DNA of 64,000 bases, taken from NCBI GenBank assembly GCA_910586655.1, contig CAJUIR010000002.1:186001-250000 (forward strand), read 5' to 3'. Below, in pieces: positions 41,541 to 50,595 of this stretch. A program made the translations under genes and the position numbers. The notes beneath the pieces are model-generated. The model searched no databases. It was not told where the DNA came from and worked only from the letters and a program-made list of their open reading frames with translations. Each line of letters opens with the position of its first letter. The stretch's first letter is position 1. This stretch comes from an uncultured Christensenellaceae bacterium (GTDB taxonomy: Bacteria > Bacillota > Clostridia > Christensenellales > Borkfalkiaceae).

Positions 41541-42785
41541 ATGAAAAAAGTTTGGCTTGTTTCCCATTACGCGATGCCGCCGCATCTGGAAGTACGCATC
41601 AAAACGCTGCGCTATGCCGAAATATTGCAGGAGCGCGGTTATGAAGTGCTACTTATCACGGCAAGCACCGTTCATAATACCGACATCGATTTGATCGAAA
41701 CCAAGGAAAAGTTCGTAAAACGCAGTTACGGCAACCTCGATTACGTACACATCAAATGTTCGAAGTATAACGGAAGCGGAATTAAACGGATCAAAAATTT
41801 ATTACAGTTTCAGCGTCGATTTCAAAAGGTGATGAAAAAATTTGAAAAACCCGACGTCATCGTAGCGGACTGTAATTGCATCAATTACAAAGGAATCTTA
41901 TCGTTTGCGGAAAAATACAAAATTCCGTTTGTGACGGAAGTGCGCGATTTATGGCCGCTCTCCATTGTGGAATATAAAAACATCTCCGAAAAGAACCCCG
42001 TCATTCAATATCTTTATGCGCAGGAAAAAAAGATGTATCGCCGTTCAGACGCGATCGTTTTTTCGATGGAAGGCGGAAAGAAGTATATTCAGGAAAAAAA
42101 GTGGGATCATGCAGTCGATTTAAATAAAGTATTTTCGATCAACAACGGACTGGACGTCGAGTTACAGGACGAGCAAAGAAGGGAATACCGCTTGGTCGAC
42201 AGCGATTTAACAGACTCCTGTTTTAAAGTAATTTACGCAGGTTCTATCCGGACGGCAAATTCTTTGGATTTGTTGGTACAGGCTGCAGAACTTTTAAAAG
42301 AAAAAACGAACATCAAGTTCTTGATTTACGGCGACGGCGACAAACGCGAAGAACTCGAACGTTATTGTGACGAACGGGAAATCTCGTCTGTAAAGTTTAA
42401 AGGTTCAATCGATAAAAAATATATTCCTTATGTCTGCGCGATGGCAAATGTGAACGTGATCAGCGTCAAGCAGACGAGAATTTCACGGTACGGCGTGAGT
42501 TGGAATAAATTGTTCGACTACATGAATGCAGGGAAGCCCATACTTTCTACCGCAAAAGTGAATTATGATCTGATTGAAAAGTATGAATGCGGAATCAGTT
42601 TGGAAAATCAGTTTCCGCAAACGATTGCGGCGGCGGTGTTGCAAATTTATGAAATGCCGCCCGAAGATTATGCGCGGATGTGTGATCATGCGAAGCAGGC
42701 GGCAAAAGATTTCGATTATTCGTATTTAACGACGAAACTGGAAGAAGTTATGTCGTATGCCGTAGAACATTACGACAAGAGGTAA
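41541..42785 (+). CDS. Glycosyltransferase family 4
   Basis: 414 residues with the GT-B layout: an N-terminal acceptor domain (KKVWLVSHYAMPPHLEVRIKTLRYAEILQERGYEVLLITAS) and a C-terminal nucleotide-sugar domain (FKVIYAGSIRTANSLDLLVQAAELLKEKTNIKFLIYGDG). ISRYGVSWNKLFDYMNAGKPIL stands at the usual donor-binding position, similar to WbuB-like enzymes. It has no membrane segment and would work at the cytoplasmic face on lipid-linked sugars. The donor is not predictable. It is 4 nt after the ATP-grasp gene. Confidence 0.87.
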   Translation: MKKVWLVSHYAMPPHLEVRIKTLRYAEILQERGYEVLLITASTVHNTDIDLIETKEKFVKRSYGNLDYVHIKCSKYNGSGIKRIKNLLQFQRRFQKVMKKFEKPDVIVADCNCINYKGILSFAEKYKIPFVTEVRDLWPLSIVEYKNISEKNPVIQYLYAQEKKMYRRSDAIVFSMEGGKKYIQEKKWDHAVDLNKVFSINNGLDVELQDEQRREYRLVDSDLTDSCFKVIYAGSIRTANSLDLLVQAAELLKEKTNIKFLIYGDGDKREELERYCDEREISSVKFKGSIDKKYIPYVCAMANVNVISVKQTRISRYGVSWNKLFDYMNAGKPILSTAKVNYDLIEKYECGISLENQFPQTIAAAVLQIYEMPPEDYARMCDHAKQAAKDFDYSYLTTKLEEVMSYAVEHYDKR

Positions 42786-42790
42786 ACAAC

Positions 42791-43921
42791 ATGCAATTTA
42801 TCGACTTGCAAAAACAATACAGCGTTTTAAAAAAGAAAATCGATGAAAGGATCGGAAACGTATTATCCGTCGGTCATTACATCGGCGGCGAAGAAGTCGG
42901 AGAACTTTCGGATCGACTTGCCGCTTATTGCGGAGCAAAATATTGTTTGACCTGTGCAAACGGAACGGACGCGCTTACCCTTGCGTTGCGCTGTCTGAAT
43001 GTAAAAAGTGGGGATGCGGTTTTCGTACCCGATTTTACGTTTTTTGCGAGCGCCGAAACGCCTGCGCTCGAAGGCGCGACCTGCATATTCGTGGACGTAG
43101 AAAAAAGAACGTTTAACCTCGACGCGGACAGACTGCAAGAGGCGATCGAAGAAGTGATCAAAGAAGGGAAACTGATCCCGAAAGCAATCGTTTCGGTCGA
43201 CTTGTTCGGTTTGCCTGCCGACTATCCAAAAATCAGAAACATAGCAAACAAGTACGGACTGCCCATCATCGAAGACGGTGCGCAAGGGTTCGGCGGGTCG
43301 ATCGGCGGAAAAAGAGCATGTTCTTTCGGCGATATATCAACGACTTCGTTTTTCCCCGCAAAGCCATTGGGATGTTACGGCGACGGCGGCGCGGTTTTTA
43401 CCGACAATCGGGAGTACTACGAACTGATGTGTTCGCTTGCGGTGCACGGAAAAGGATCGTTCAAATACGATAACGTTCGCGTCGGATACAATTCAAGATT
43501 AGATACCATTCAAGCCGCTGTTTTGTTGGAAAAATTGGAAGCATTCGAAAAATACGAATACGATGACAGAAACAGGATTGCGGAAAGATACACTTCTAAG
43601 TTAGGAAGCAAATACGTTACGCCGTTGATTCCCGAGGGATTTTCAAGCAGTTGGGCGCAATATACCCTGATCTTGGACGACGAAACGGAGCGCGCGGAGA
43701 TACAGGAAAAATTGAAGGGAATGCAGATTCCTACCATGGTCTATTATCCCAAACCCATGCATCGGCAATCGGCGTTCGCGGGATTACCGGACAGAAGCGC
43801 GCAATTAACAGTTTCGGAACAACTTTCCAATACGGTTTTAAGCATTCCGATGCATCCTTATCTGACGGAACAAGACGTGGATTTCGTGGCAAATGCGCTG
43901 TTGGAGTGTAAAAGCAGATGA
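42791..43921 (+). CDS. DegT/DnrJ/EryC1/StrS aminotransferase, WbpE-like
   Basis: 376 residues beginning MQFIDLQKQYSVLKKKIDERIGNVLSVGHYIGGEEV, the hallmark of the WbpE/WlbC group that aminates the 3-keto position of UDP-GlcNAc-3-keto-uronic acid. The PLP lysine is in SFFPAKPLGCYGDGG at residue 191, and the Asp is in IIEDGAQGFGG. The tail QIPTMVYYPKPMHRQSAF is also typical. The neighbours that would supply and use the intermediate, an acetyltransferase (WbpD-like), a dehydrogenase (WbpA-like) and an oxidoreductase (WbpB-like), follow directly. The acetyltransferase gene overlaps by 4 nt. Confidence 0.9.
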   Translation: MQFIDLQKQYSVLKKKIDERIGNVLSVGHYIGGEEVGELSDRLAAYCGAKYCLTCANGTDALTLALRCLNVKSGDAVFVPDFTFFASAETPALEGATCIFVDVEKRTFNLDADRLQEAIEEVIKEGKLIPKAIVSVDLFGLPADYPKIRNIANKYGLPIIEDGAQGFGGSIGGKRACSFGDISTTSFFPAKPLGCYGDGGAVFTDNREYYELMCSLAVHGKGSFKYDNVRVGYNSRLDTIQAAVLLEKLEAFEKYEYDDRNRIAERYTSKLGSKYVTPLIPEGFSSSWAQYTLILDDETERAEIQEKLKGMQIPTMVYYPKPMHRQSAFAGLPDRSAQLTVSEQLSNTVLSIPMHPYLTEQDVDFVANALLECKSR

Positions 43922-44490
43922 AAGACGTATTTGTGCATGAGTCGAGTTACGTCGATAATCCGTGTGAAATCGGCGAAGGAACGAAGATATGGCATTTCAG
44001 CCATATTATGAGCGGTTGTAAAATCGGCGATCATTGTAATATCGGGCAAAACGTTGTAATTTCTCCCGACGTGGTTTTAGGCGATCGGGTAAAAATTCAG
44101 AATAACGTTTCGGTATATACTGGGGTTGTTTGCGAGGACGACGTATTTTTGGGACCCAGTTGCGTCTTTACGAACGTCATCAATCCGCGGAGCCATATCA
44201 ACAGAAAAAACGAATACCGCAGGACGTTGTTGAAAAAAGGCAGCAGCATCGGCGCGAACAGCACTGTCGTCTGCGGACATACCATCGGAAAATACGCGCT
44301 GATCGGCGCGGGAAGCGTCGTAACGAAAGACGTACCCGATTACGGCTTAGTGATGGGAAATCCTGCGCGGCTGAGCGGTTATGTTTGCAGTTGCGGCTTA
44401 AAACTTGCGTTTTCGGAAGATCATGCGCAATGTCGGTGCGGAAAAAAATATCGTAAGACCGATTTATCGGTAGAGGAGATAAACCTATGA
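43918..44490 (+). CDS. UDP-3-amino-sugar N-acetyltransferase, WbpD/WlbB-like
   Basis: 190 residues, a hexapeptide left-handed beta helix: VDNPCEIGEGTKIWHFSHIMSGCKIGDHCNIGQNVVISPDVVLGDRVKIQNNVSVYTGVVCEDDVFLGPSCVFTNV, then NPRSHINRKNEYRRTLLKKGSSIGANSTVVCGHTIG. The wording is very close to WbpD/WlbB enzymes that acetylate the 3-amino group of UDP-GlcNAc(3NH2)A. The C-terminus adds a small Cys-rich segment (CSCGLKLAFSEDHAQCRCGKKY) resembling a zinc ribbon, also seen in some relatives. It overlaps both neighbours by 4 nt (ATGA), so coupling is tight. Confidence 0.9.
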   Translation: MKDVFVHESSYVDNPCEIGEGTKIWHFSHIMSGCKIGDHCNIGQNVVISPDVVLGDRVKIQNNVSVYTGVVCEDDVFLGPSCVFTNVINPRSHINRKNEYRRTLLKKGSSIGANSTVVCGHTIGKYALIGAGSVVTKDVPDYGLVMGNPARLSGYVCSCGLKLAFSEDHAQCRCGKKYRKTDLSVEEINL

Positions 44491-45809
44491 ATATGAAAGA
44501 ACTGTTATTAAAAAAGATTGCGGACAAGTCCATCGTGGTAGGCGTCTGCGGTTTGGGCTACGTCGGTTTGCCGCTTGCGGTGGAAAAAGCCAAAGCAGGA
44601 TTTAAAACGATCGGTTTCGACGTGCAGGAAGCAAAAGTTAACATGGTAAACGAAGGTCATAACTACATCGGCGATGTCGTCGACGCCGAACTTTCCGACA
44701 TCGTCAGAAGCGGCATGCTTTCGGCAACGACGGATTTTTCGTTCGTAAAAGACGTTGACTTTATTGCGATTTGCGTTCCGACGCCGTTGGATGCGCATCA
44801 GCAGCCCGATATCAGTTACGTGCGCGACAGCGCGATCGCTGTATCCAAATATTTAAAAAAGAATACGATGGTGGTATTGGAATCCACAACTTATCCGGGT
44901 ACGACCGAGGAACTCTTAAAGCCGATTTTAGAAGAGGGAAGCGGTTTAAAATGCGGAGAAGATTTTTATCTGGGATTCAGCCCCGAACGAGTCGATCCGG
45001 GCAATTTGATCTATAAAACGAAGAATACGCCAAAAGTGGTCGGCGCGATCGGGAAAGATGCGACGGAAGTGATCGCGGCAATGTACCGCGCGGTGTTGCA
45101 GAGCGATATCCATGAAGTTTCCTCTCCAGCCGTTGCGGAGATGGAAAAAATTCTCGAAAACACATACCGCAATATCAATATCGGATTGGTAAACGAACTC
45201 GCTCAACTTTGCCACCGTATGGGGATCAGCATTTGGGAAGTCATTGACGCCGCCAAAACAAAACCTTACGGATTCCAGGCGTTCTATCCCGGTCCCGGTC
45301 TCGGCGGGCATTGTATACCTTTGGATCCGTATTATCTTTCTTGGAAAGCGCGCGAGTACGGTTTTCACACTTCCATGATCGAATCGTCCATGATGATTAA
45401 CGATAAAATGCCCGAGTATACCGTGAAGCGTTTGAGCGATTTGTTGAACAAACACAAAAAGTCGCTCAACGGTGCGAAAATTCTGCAACTCGGCGTGGCT
45501 TATAAAAACGATATCGACGATTACCGCGAAAGCCCCGCGCTTGTCGTACGCGAATTGATGGATGCCGAAGGCTGTATCGTGGATTATTTCGATCCGTACG
45601 TGGGTTCTTATAAATATCACGGAAAACAATATTCCGGTCTTCCCGAAATTACTGCCGATACGGTGCGCAAGTACGATGCCGTCATCGTCACCGCAGGACA
45701 TACCAAATTGGTGGACTATCAAATGGTAGCGGAACACGCAAAGGCAGTATTCGATACCAAGAACGTAATGAAACATATCGCGTGCAGAGAAAAGATCGAG
45801 GTGCTTTAA
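44487..45809 (+). CDS. Nucleotide-sugar 6-dehydrogenase, WbpA-like
   Basis: 440 residues of the UDP-glucose/UDP-GlcNAc dehydrogenase family. NAD binding is at VVGVCGLGYVGLPLAVEKAKAG. The central domain holds LENTYRNINIGLVNELAQLC, with the active-site Lys position replaced in the family's usual way. The catalytic Cys276 lies in YPGPGLGGHCIPLDPYYLSWKA. Two NAD-dependent oxidations would convert UDP-GlcNAc to UDP-GlcNAcA. The context with WbpB/D/E-like genes favours this substrate over UDP-ManNAc. Two ATG codons are close (44487 and 44493); the first overlaps the preceding stop. Confidence 0.9.
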   Translation: MNMKELLLKKIADKSIVVGVCGLGYVGLPLAVEKAKAGFKTIGFDVQEAKVNMVNEGHNYIGDVVDAELSDIVRSGMLSATTDFSFVKDVDFIAICVPTPLDAHQQPDISYVRDSAIAVSKYLKKNTMVVLESTTYPGTTEELLKPILEEGSGLKCGEDFYLGFSPERVDPGNLIYKTKNTPKVVGAIGKDATEVIAAMYRAVLQSDIHEVSSPAVAEMEKILENTYRNINIGLVNELAQLCHRMGISIWEVIDAAKTKPYGFQAFYPGPGLGGHCIPLDPYYLSWKAREYGFHTSMIESSMMINDKMPEYTVKRLSDLLNKHKKSLNGAKILQLGVAYKNDIDDYRESPALVVRELMDAEGCIVDYFDPYVGSYKYHGKQYSGLPEITADTVRKYDAVIVTAGHTKLVDYQMVAEHAKAVFDTKNVMKHIACREKIEVL

Positions 45810-45812
45810 CCA

Positions 45813-46898
45813 ATGAAATATGCATTGATCGGGTGCGGCAGGATTTCAACGAATCACATTAAGGCGGCGGTTGCAAACCGTCTGGAAATCGTTGCGGTGT
45901 GCGACGTTGTTCCCGCGCGCATGGAAGAAGTTCTTGCAAAGCACGGGTTGGAACAAGATCGAACCATTGCGCGTTATACCGATTATCAGAAGATGATCGA
46001 AGAACATCCCGAATTGCAACTTGTGAGTATCGCAACCGAAAGCGGAAAACATGCGGAGATCGCGCTGTATTGTATCGAACACAAAATCAACGTCATTATC
46101 GAAAAGCCCATGGCAATGAGCCTTGCCGATGCGGATAAGATCATTGCTCTTTCCGATCGTTACGGCGTAAAGGTTTCGGCTTGTCATCAGAACAGGTTTA
46201 ATATCGCGGTTCAGCAAACGCGAAGGGCGTTGGAAAACGGACGGTTCGGGAAACTGTCGCACGGCTCCGTACACGTTCGCTGGAATAGGAACAGAGATTA
46301 TTACGAACAAGCCAAATGGCGCGGAACGTGGGCGCAGGACGGCGGCGCGCTGATGAATCAGTGCATTCATGGCATCGACCTGTTGCGCTGGATGATGGGC
46401 GATGAAATCGAAGAAGTCTACGGCGTTACCAAACAGCAGTTTCATCACTATCTCGAATGCGAAGATATCGGCATGGCGGTTGTGAAATTTAAAAACGGGG
46501 CAGTCGGAACGATCGAAGGAACGACGAACGTATATCCTAAAAATCTGGAGGAAACGTTGTATTTATTCGGCGAGAGGGGAACGGTAAAATTGGGCGGAAA
46601 ATCCACCAATGCGATCGACGTCTGGGATTTTTCGGACGAAACCGAACAGGACGCCGAGAACAAAGGCTTATTTGAACAAACGTCGAATGTGTACGGAAAC
46701 GGACACACCAGTTTGTTTGCCGACATGGTTTCGGCAATTTTACAGAACAGAAACCCTTACGTAGACGCCGTTGCGGGCAGAAACGCTTTGGAACTCGTCT
46801 TATCCGTTTATCGATCCGCATATGAGGCGAAACCCGTGAAATTGCCGTTAAAAGAATGTGCTTGCACTGATTTTAAGGGAAAGTTTGATTTGTCATGA
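45813..46898 (+). CDS. Gfo/Idh/MocA oxidoreductase, WbpB-like 3-dehydrogenase
   Basis: 361 residues. The N-terminal Rossmann fold is KYALIGCGRISTNHIKAAVANRLEIVAVCDV, followed by IIEKPMAMSLADADKIIAL with the family Lys of the EKP motif. The substrate part is GVKVSACHQNRFNIAVQQTRRALENGRFGKLSHGSVHVRWNR and GGALMNQCIHGIDLLRWMMG (catalytic His region). In the WbpB/WlbA group it oxidises the C3 hydroxyl of UDP-GlcNAcA, giving the ketone used by the aminotransferase at 42791. It is 3 nt after the dehydrogenase gene and overlaps the next gene by 4 nt. Confidence 0.9.
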   Translation: MKYALIGCGRISTNHIKAAVANRLEIVAVCDVVPARMEEVLAKHGLEQDRTIARYTDYQKMIEEHPELQLVSIATESGKHAEIALYCIEHKINVIIEKPMAMSLADADKIIALSDRYGVKVSACHQNRFNIAVQQTRRALENGRFGKLSHGSVHVRWNRNRDYYEQAKWRGTWAQDGGALMNQCIHGIDLLRWMMGDEIEEVYGVTKQQFHHYLECEDIGMAVVKFKNGAVGTIEGTTNVYPKNLEETLYLFGERGTVKLGGKSTNAIDVWDFSDETEQDAENKGLFEQTSNVYGNGHTSLFADMVSAILQNRNPYVDAVAGRNALELVLSVYRSAYEAKPVKLPLKECACTDFKGKFDLS

Positions 46899-48004
46899 AA
46901 ATTTGTTTTATTTCCGCGGCGAAAAGTATTCATATCGTTCGCTGGGCGAACGCCATGGTAAAACGCGGTCACGAAGTGACCGTAATTACCTGTGCAAACG
47001 ATACCGATGAAAATTTAAGTCTTTACGAACGGTCGGTGCGCATTTTTACGCTGAAATACCGTGCGCCGCTGGGATATTACCTGAACGCGCGGCAGTTGAA
47101 GAAAATCGCGAAACGGGAACGGTTTGACGTGATCAATATCCATTACGCGAGCGGTTACGGAACGCTGGGACGTCGTGCAAAACTGAAACATGCGCTTTTG
47201 AACATATGGGGGAGTGACGTGTATGATTTTCCCTATCAGAGTTCATTTAAAATGCAACTGATCCGGAAGAATTTACGGTATTACGATTTTGCCGCATCCA
47301 CCAGTCATTGCATGGCAAGACAAGCGGAGAAGTTGTACGCAAGAGATTACGAAATTACGCCGTTCGGCGTCGATACGGAGTTGTTCCGTCCGCTTACAGA
47401 TTGTAAACCGAAAGATAAAATCATTTTCGGGATCGTAAAAACGCTCTCTCCCAAATACGGCATTGCGGATACGATCGAAGCATTTGTGAAATTAAACAAG
47501 AGGTTGATTTCGGAAGAGAATTTACAACTATCCCAAAAATTATTTTTGGAAATTTACGGAAAAGGCGAGTTAAAAGACGAATTACAGACGTTGATCGACG
47601 GATACGGAATGCACGATAAAATCAAACTGTGCGGTTACGTTGACAATCACATGCTCCCTCGCATCTATAATCGTTTTACGTTCAATAACAGCAACAGTAT
47701 CAGCGACAGCGAATCGTTCGGGGTTGCGGCGGTGGAAGCGATGGCTTGCGGGATTCCCGTGCAGGTGAGCGATGCCGAAGGCTTTGCCGAAGTGGTGGAA
47801 GACGGCGTTACGGGGCTGATTGCGCCGAAAGGCGACGTCGATAAGATCGCGGAAAATATGTATCGGTTATTGACGGACGAACCGTTGCGAAACCGGATGG
47901 GACAGAGTGCGGTCGAACGTGTCAGGCAGTTGTACGATTGGGAGAAAAACGTAGATACGATGGAAGAAATTTATCGCAGAATGGCAGAACGTCGCTTTGA
48001 TTGA
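46895..48004 (+). CDS. Glycosyltransferase family 4
   Basis: 369 residues, GT-B fold. The N-terminal domain begins MKICFISAAKSIHIVRWANAMVKRGHEVTVITC and includes INIHYASGYGTLGRRA and LLNIWGSDVYDFP. The C-terminal domain has FGIVKTLSPKYGIADTIEAF, LEIYGKGELKDELQTLI and SDSESFGVAAVEAMACGIPVQVSDAEGFAEVV, the E-x7-E donor-binding motif of GT4. It has no membrane segment. Placed right after the WbpB-like gene, it may transfer the diamino uronic acid, but this is inference from gene order only. Confidence 0.9.
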   Translation: MKICFISAAKSIHIVRWANAMVKRGHEVTVITCANDTDENLSLYERSVRIFTLKYRAPLGYYLNARQLKKIAKRERFDVINIHYASGYGTLGRRAKLKHALLNIWGSDVYDFPYQSSFKMQLIRKNLRYYDFAASTSHCMARQAEKLYARDYEITPFGVDTELFRPLTDCKPKDKIIFGIVKTLSPKYGIADTIEAFVKLNKRLISEENLQLSQKLFLEIYGKGELKDELQTLIDGYGMHDKIKLCGYVDNHMLPRIYNRFTFNNSNSISDSESFGVAAVEAMACGIPVQVSDAEGFAEVVEDGVTGLIAPKGDVDKIAENMYRLLTDEPLRNRMGQSAVERVRQLYDWEKNVDTMEEIYRRMAERRFD

Positions 48005-48028
48005 CGGATCGTATTCGGGGAAACGGTT

Positions 48029-49123
48029 ATGGTGAAGGTGTTAAACGTGGTTTCGGGATTGAATCATGCGGGTACGGAAGCGGTGATCATGAATTATTAC
48101 CGCAATATCGACCGTACGAAAATTCAATTTGATTTTTTAGTTTTAAATCTCGGGACAGGTTATTACGAAGTGGAAATTAAGCGGATGGGCGGAAAAATTT
48201 ATAAAATTCCGTCTTTCCGGCAGAATCCTCTGAAAAATTTATCAGCCAAGAAAAAATTTTTTAAAAAACATGCCAAAGAATACGATGCGGTCGAAGTGCA
48301 TTCGCCTTCCGCATTACGTTATGCTTATTGCAAATTGGCAAAAAAATACGGCGCGAAAAAAGTAATTTTTCACATTCATAGCAGTTCCGATCAAAAGGGG
48401 ATTTTGATCAAACATGCCAGAAGACAAATCAAAAAATACTGCGATGAAACGGTAACCTGTTCGCAGCGAGCGGCAGTCAGCGTTTTGGGAGAAAAAGCCG
48501 ATCGGATTGTCTACAATGCGATTGACGGAAGCGAATATTGTTTTAACGCACAATTCAGAAACAAGATCCGCAATCATTACGGAATCGCCGACGGACAGAA
48601 AGTCATCGGACAGGTCGGCAGATATTCCATAGTAAAAAATCATTTGTTTTCGCTTAAAGCCTTTGCCGACGCGGCAAAAAGAGATTCGTCTCTTATCTTG
48701 CTGATGAAAGGATTCGGTGAACTGGAAACGGAAATCGCCGCAACCATAAAGGCACTCGGATTAACGGGAAAAGCGATCATGGCGGGAGACGAGTTCGAAG
48801 CGTCTCAATTATACAGCGCGTTCGATTTATTGATTTTGCCCTCGCTGTACGAAGGGTTGCCTATGGTATTGGTCGAAGCACAGGCGAACGGTTTGAAGGC
48901 GTTGGCTTCGGATCACGTTTCCAATGAAACGAATATCAGCGGATGCGTTTCATTTTTGGAACTCGATGCAAAAAAATGGTCGGATGCGTTTCTGAAGAAA
49001 GACAATTTTATAAGAATTCCCGTCGGGTTCGATTTTGCCCGAACGAATTATAATATCGCAAAAGAAGCGGAAATACGTGAGAGGGATTATTTAGAGGCTG
49101 CGTGTGAAGACGAAATACACTAA
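48029..49123 (+). CDS. Glycosyltransferase family 4 (EpsF-like)
   Basis: 364 residues. The start MVKVLNVVSGLNHAGTEAVIMNYYRNIDRTKIQFDFLVLN is the signature of EpsF/CpsF-like GT4 enzymes of Gram-positive exopolysaccharide loci. VIGQVGRYSIVKNHLFSLKAFADAAKRDSSLILLMKGFGELE and ILPSLYEGLPMVLVEAQANGLKALASDHVSNETN form the donor-binding half. The end overlaps the polymerase gene by 20 nt. Acceptor and donor are unknown. Confidence 0.9.
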   Translation: MVKVLNVVSGLNHAGTEAVIMNYYRNIDRTKIQFDFLVLNLGTGYYEVEIKRMGGKIYKIPSFRQNPLKNLSAKKKFFKKHAKEYDAVEVHSPSALRYAYCKLAKKYGAKKVIFHIHSSSDQKGILIKHARRQIKKYCDETVTCSQRAAVSVLGEKADRIVYNAIDGSEYCFNAQFRNKIRNHYGIADGQKVIGQVGRYSIVKNHLFSLKAFADAAKRDSSLILLMKGFGELETEIAATIKALGLTGKAIMAGDEFEASQLYSAFDLLILPSLYEGLPMVLVEAQANGLKALASDHVSNETNISGCVSFLELDAKKWSDAFLKKDNFIRIPVGFDFARTNYNIAKEAEIRERDYLEAACEDEIH

Positions 49124-50546
49124 ACTTTACGAGATCCAACAGATTTACGGCTTTTCTATTTTGAAGCCGCTTTCTTTGGTGTTAAGTTTATTCTCTGCAA
49201 TTGTGCTTGCATGCAGAGAATGGGATTCGTCGCACTTCGCAATCGTAATGCTGCCCGCCGTATTTTTATTGACGGCGTTGTTATTCGATTACAATAAAAA
49301 CGTAAAAGGGTTGGGCAGTTTTATCATTGTGATCGCATATTTATTGCGGTTTACGGTCTTTCCCGTGATCATTTCTCTCGGTTCTTACCGTACCGACGTG
49401 GAAGAATCGGTTTATCTTCCTTATTTCGATCAGGCATGCGTGATCATGATCATCGAATTGCTGGCGGTATTTTTGTTGCTTTCATGGCTCGGGACGAGAA
49501 GTTATCGCAAACATCGGGCGGAAGCGGAAAACGTGCGTCAAAACGCAAGTGAAAATCCGCGCAAATATAAATCGGTAAAAGCGATCATTTTCGTCTTATT
49601 GGCGTACGTTCTGTTTGTAGCATTTTGTTTTCCGCAATTATTTACAACCTATTGGCGCATTATTTTCTTTATGGGAGATTCGTTTGCGCGTCTGGAACGG
49701 TTGAATGCGCTGATCAGCCAAATACCCGGGATTATTTATTATCCCTTCAAGTACAGCGCGGAATTATTGCATTATCTCATTCCGATCTATTTGGTTGCAC
49801 GTGTGAACCATTCCCGATTAACGGTGGCGCAGAAGTGGGCGGTTGCTTTGCTCATCGCAATCGCTGCTTTTTCCGTATTAACTTCCGAACAGATCAATTC
49901 CATCATTGTCGTGCTTTGTATCGTGATCTATATGCTGGTCAGTCATAAACAGAGCAGTAAAATTATTGTGCCGTTGGGCGTGGTCGGCGCGGCGTTTGTC
50001 AGTGTTTTTGTGCTGAAAAATATTGCAAATGTATTCGATGTGGGCAGCCTCGGCCGTATCCTCAACAATTATTTCGAAGGGCCGATCAACGTTGCCTTGT
50101 CCGTGCATATGAAAGTTCATTCCGATCTCGGTATCGGCGGATTTTTTGCGGATATCGTAAAAAATATTCCCGTATTAGAGCGGTTGGTTTCCCATCCCGA
50201 TCTGAATATTATGTTCGGCGACGAGTACGGGATGCCCGGAGCGATCATTCCGATGAGCGGTTACGGTTTTTACTATTTCGGTTATATCGGTAGTTGTCTT
50301 CCCGCGTTGGCGGTCGTGCTTGCCGTAAATTGGTTTGATGAATTACAACGCAAATCTCGAAGCGGCATCGGGAAATTGATTATGTACGTTTGCACCGTGC
50401 ATCTTTCGCTCAGCGTGTTCATGTATACGCTTTGCATCGTCTATGCGAATATCATTCCCTTCTTTTTACCGATGTTGATTGTGCGATATTTTGCAGAAAA
50501 CAGGAGAATCGTCTGTAATGTTCCGAGCATGCAGTACGCGTCGTAA
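49104..50546 (+). CDS. Wzy-like polysaccharide polymerase
   Basis: 480 residues with about a dozen hydrophobic segments spread over the whole length (for example PLSLVLSLFSAIVLACREW, FIIVIAYLLRFTVFPVIISLG, AVALLIAIAAFSVL, IIVVLCIVIYMLVS, LPALAVVLAVNWF). Between them is a longer hydrophilic loop near residues 310-390. Wzy proteins share topology rather than sequence, so the call rests on membrane pattern and position between glycosyltransferases and the flippase. The GTG start at 49104 follows GAGG at 6 nt. It would polymerise repeat units at the outer face of the membrane. Confidence 0.75.
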   Translation: MKTKYTKLYEIQQIYGFSILKPLSLVLSLFSAIVLACREWDSSHFAIVMLPAVFLLTALLFDYNKNVKGLGSFIIVIAYLLRFTVFPVIISLGSYRTDVEESVYLPYFDQACVIMIIELLAVFLLLSWLGTRSYRKHRAEAENVRQNASENPRKYKSVKAIIFVLLAYVLFVAFCFPQLFTTYWRIIFFMGDSFARLERLNALISQIPGIIYYPFKYSAELLHYLIPIYLVARVNHSRLTVAQKWAVALLIAIAAFSVLTSEQINSIIVVLCIVIYMLVSHKQSSKIIVPLGVVGAAFVSVFVLKNIANVFDVGSLGRILNNYFEGPINVALSVHMKVHSDLGIGGFFADIVKNIPVLERLVSHPDLNIMFGDEYGMPGAIIPMSGYGFYYFGYIGSCLPALAVVLAVNWFDELQRKSRSGIGKLIMYVCTVHLSLSVFMYTLCIVYANIIPFFLPMLIVRYFAENRRIVCNVPSMQYAS

Positions 50547-50595
50547 AACGGCGTAATTAAATTACATTCTAACAACGACGGTTGGAAATACGCGC

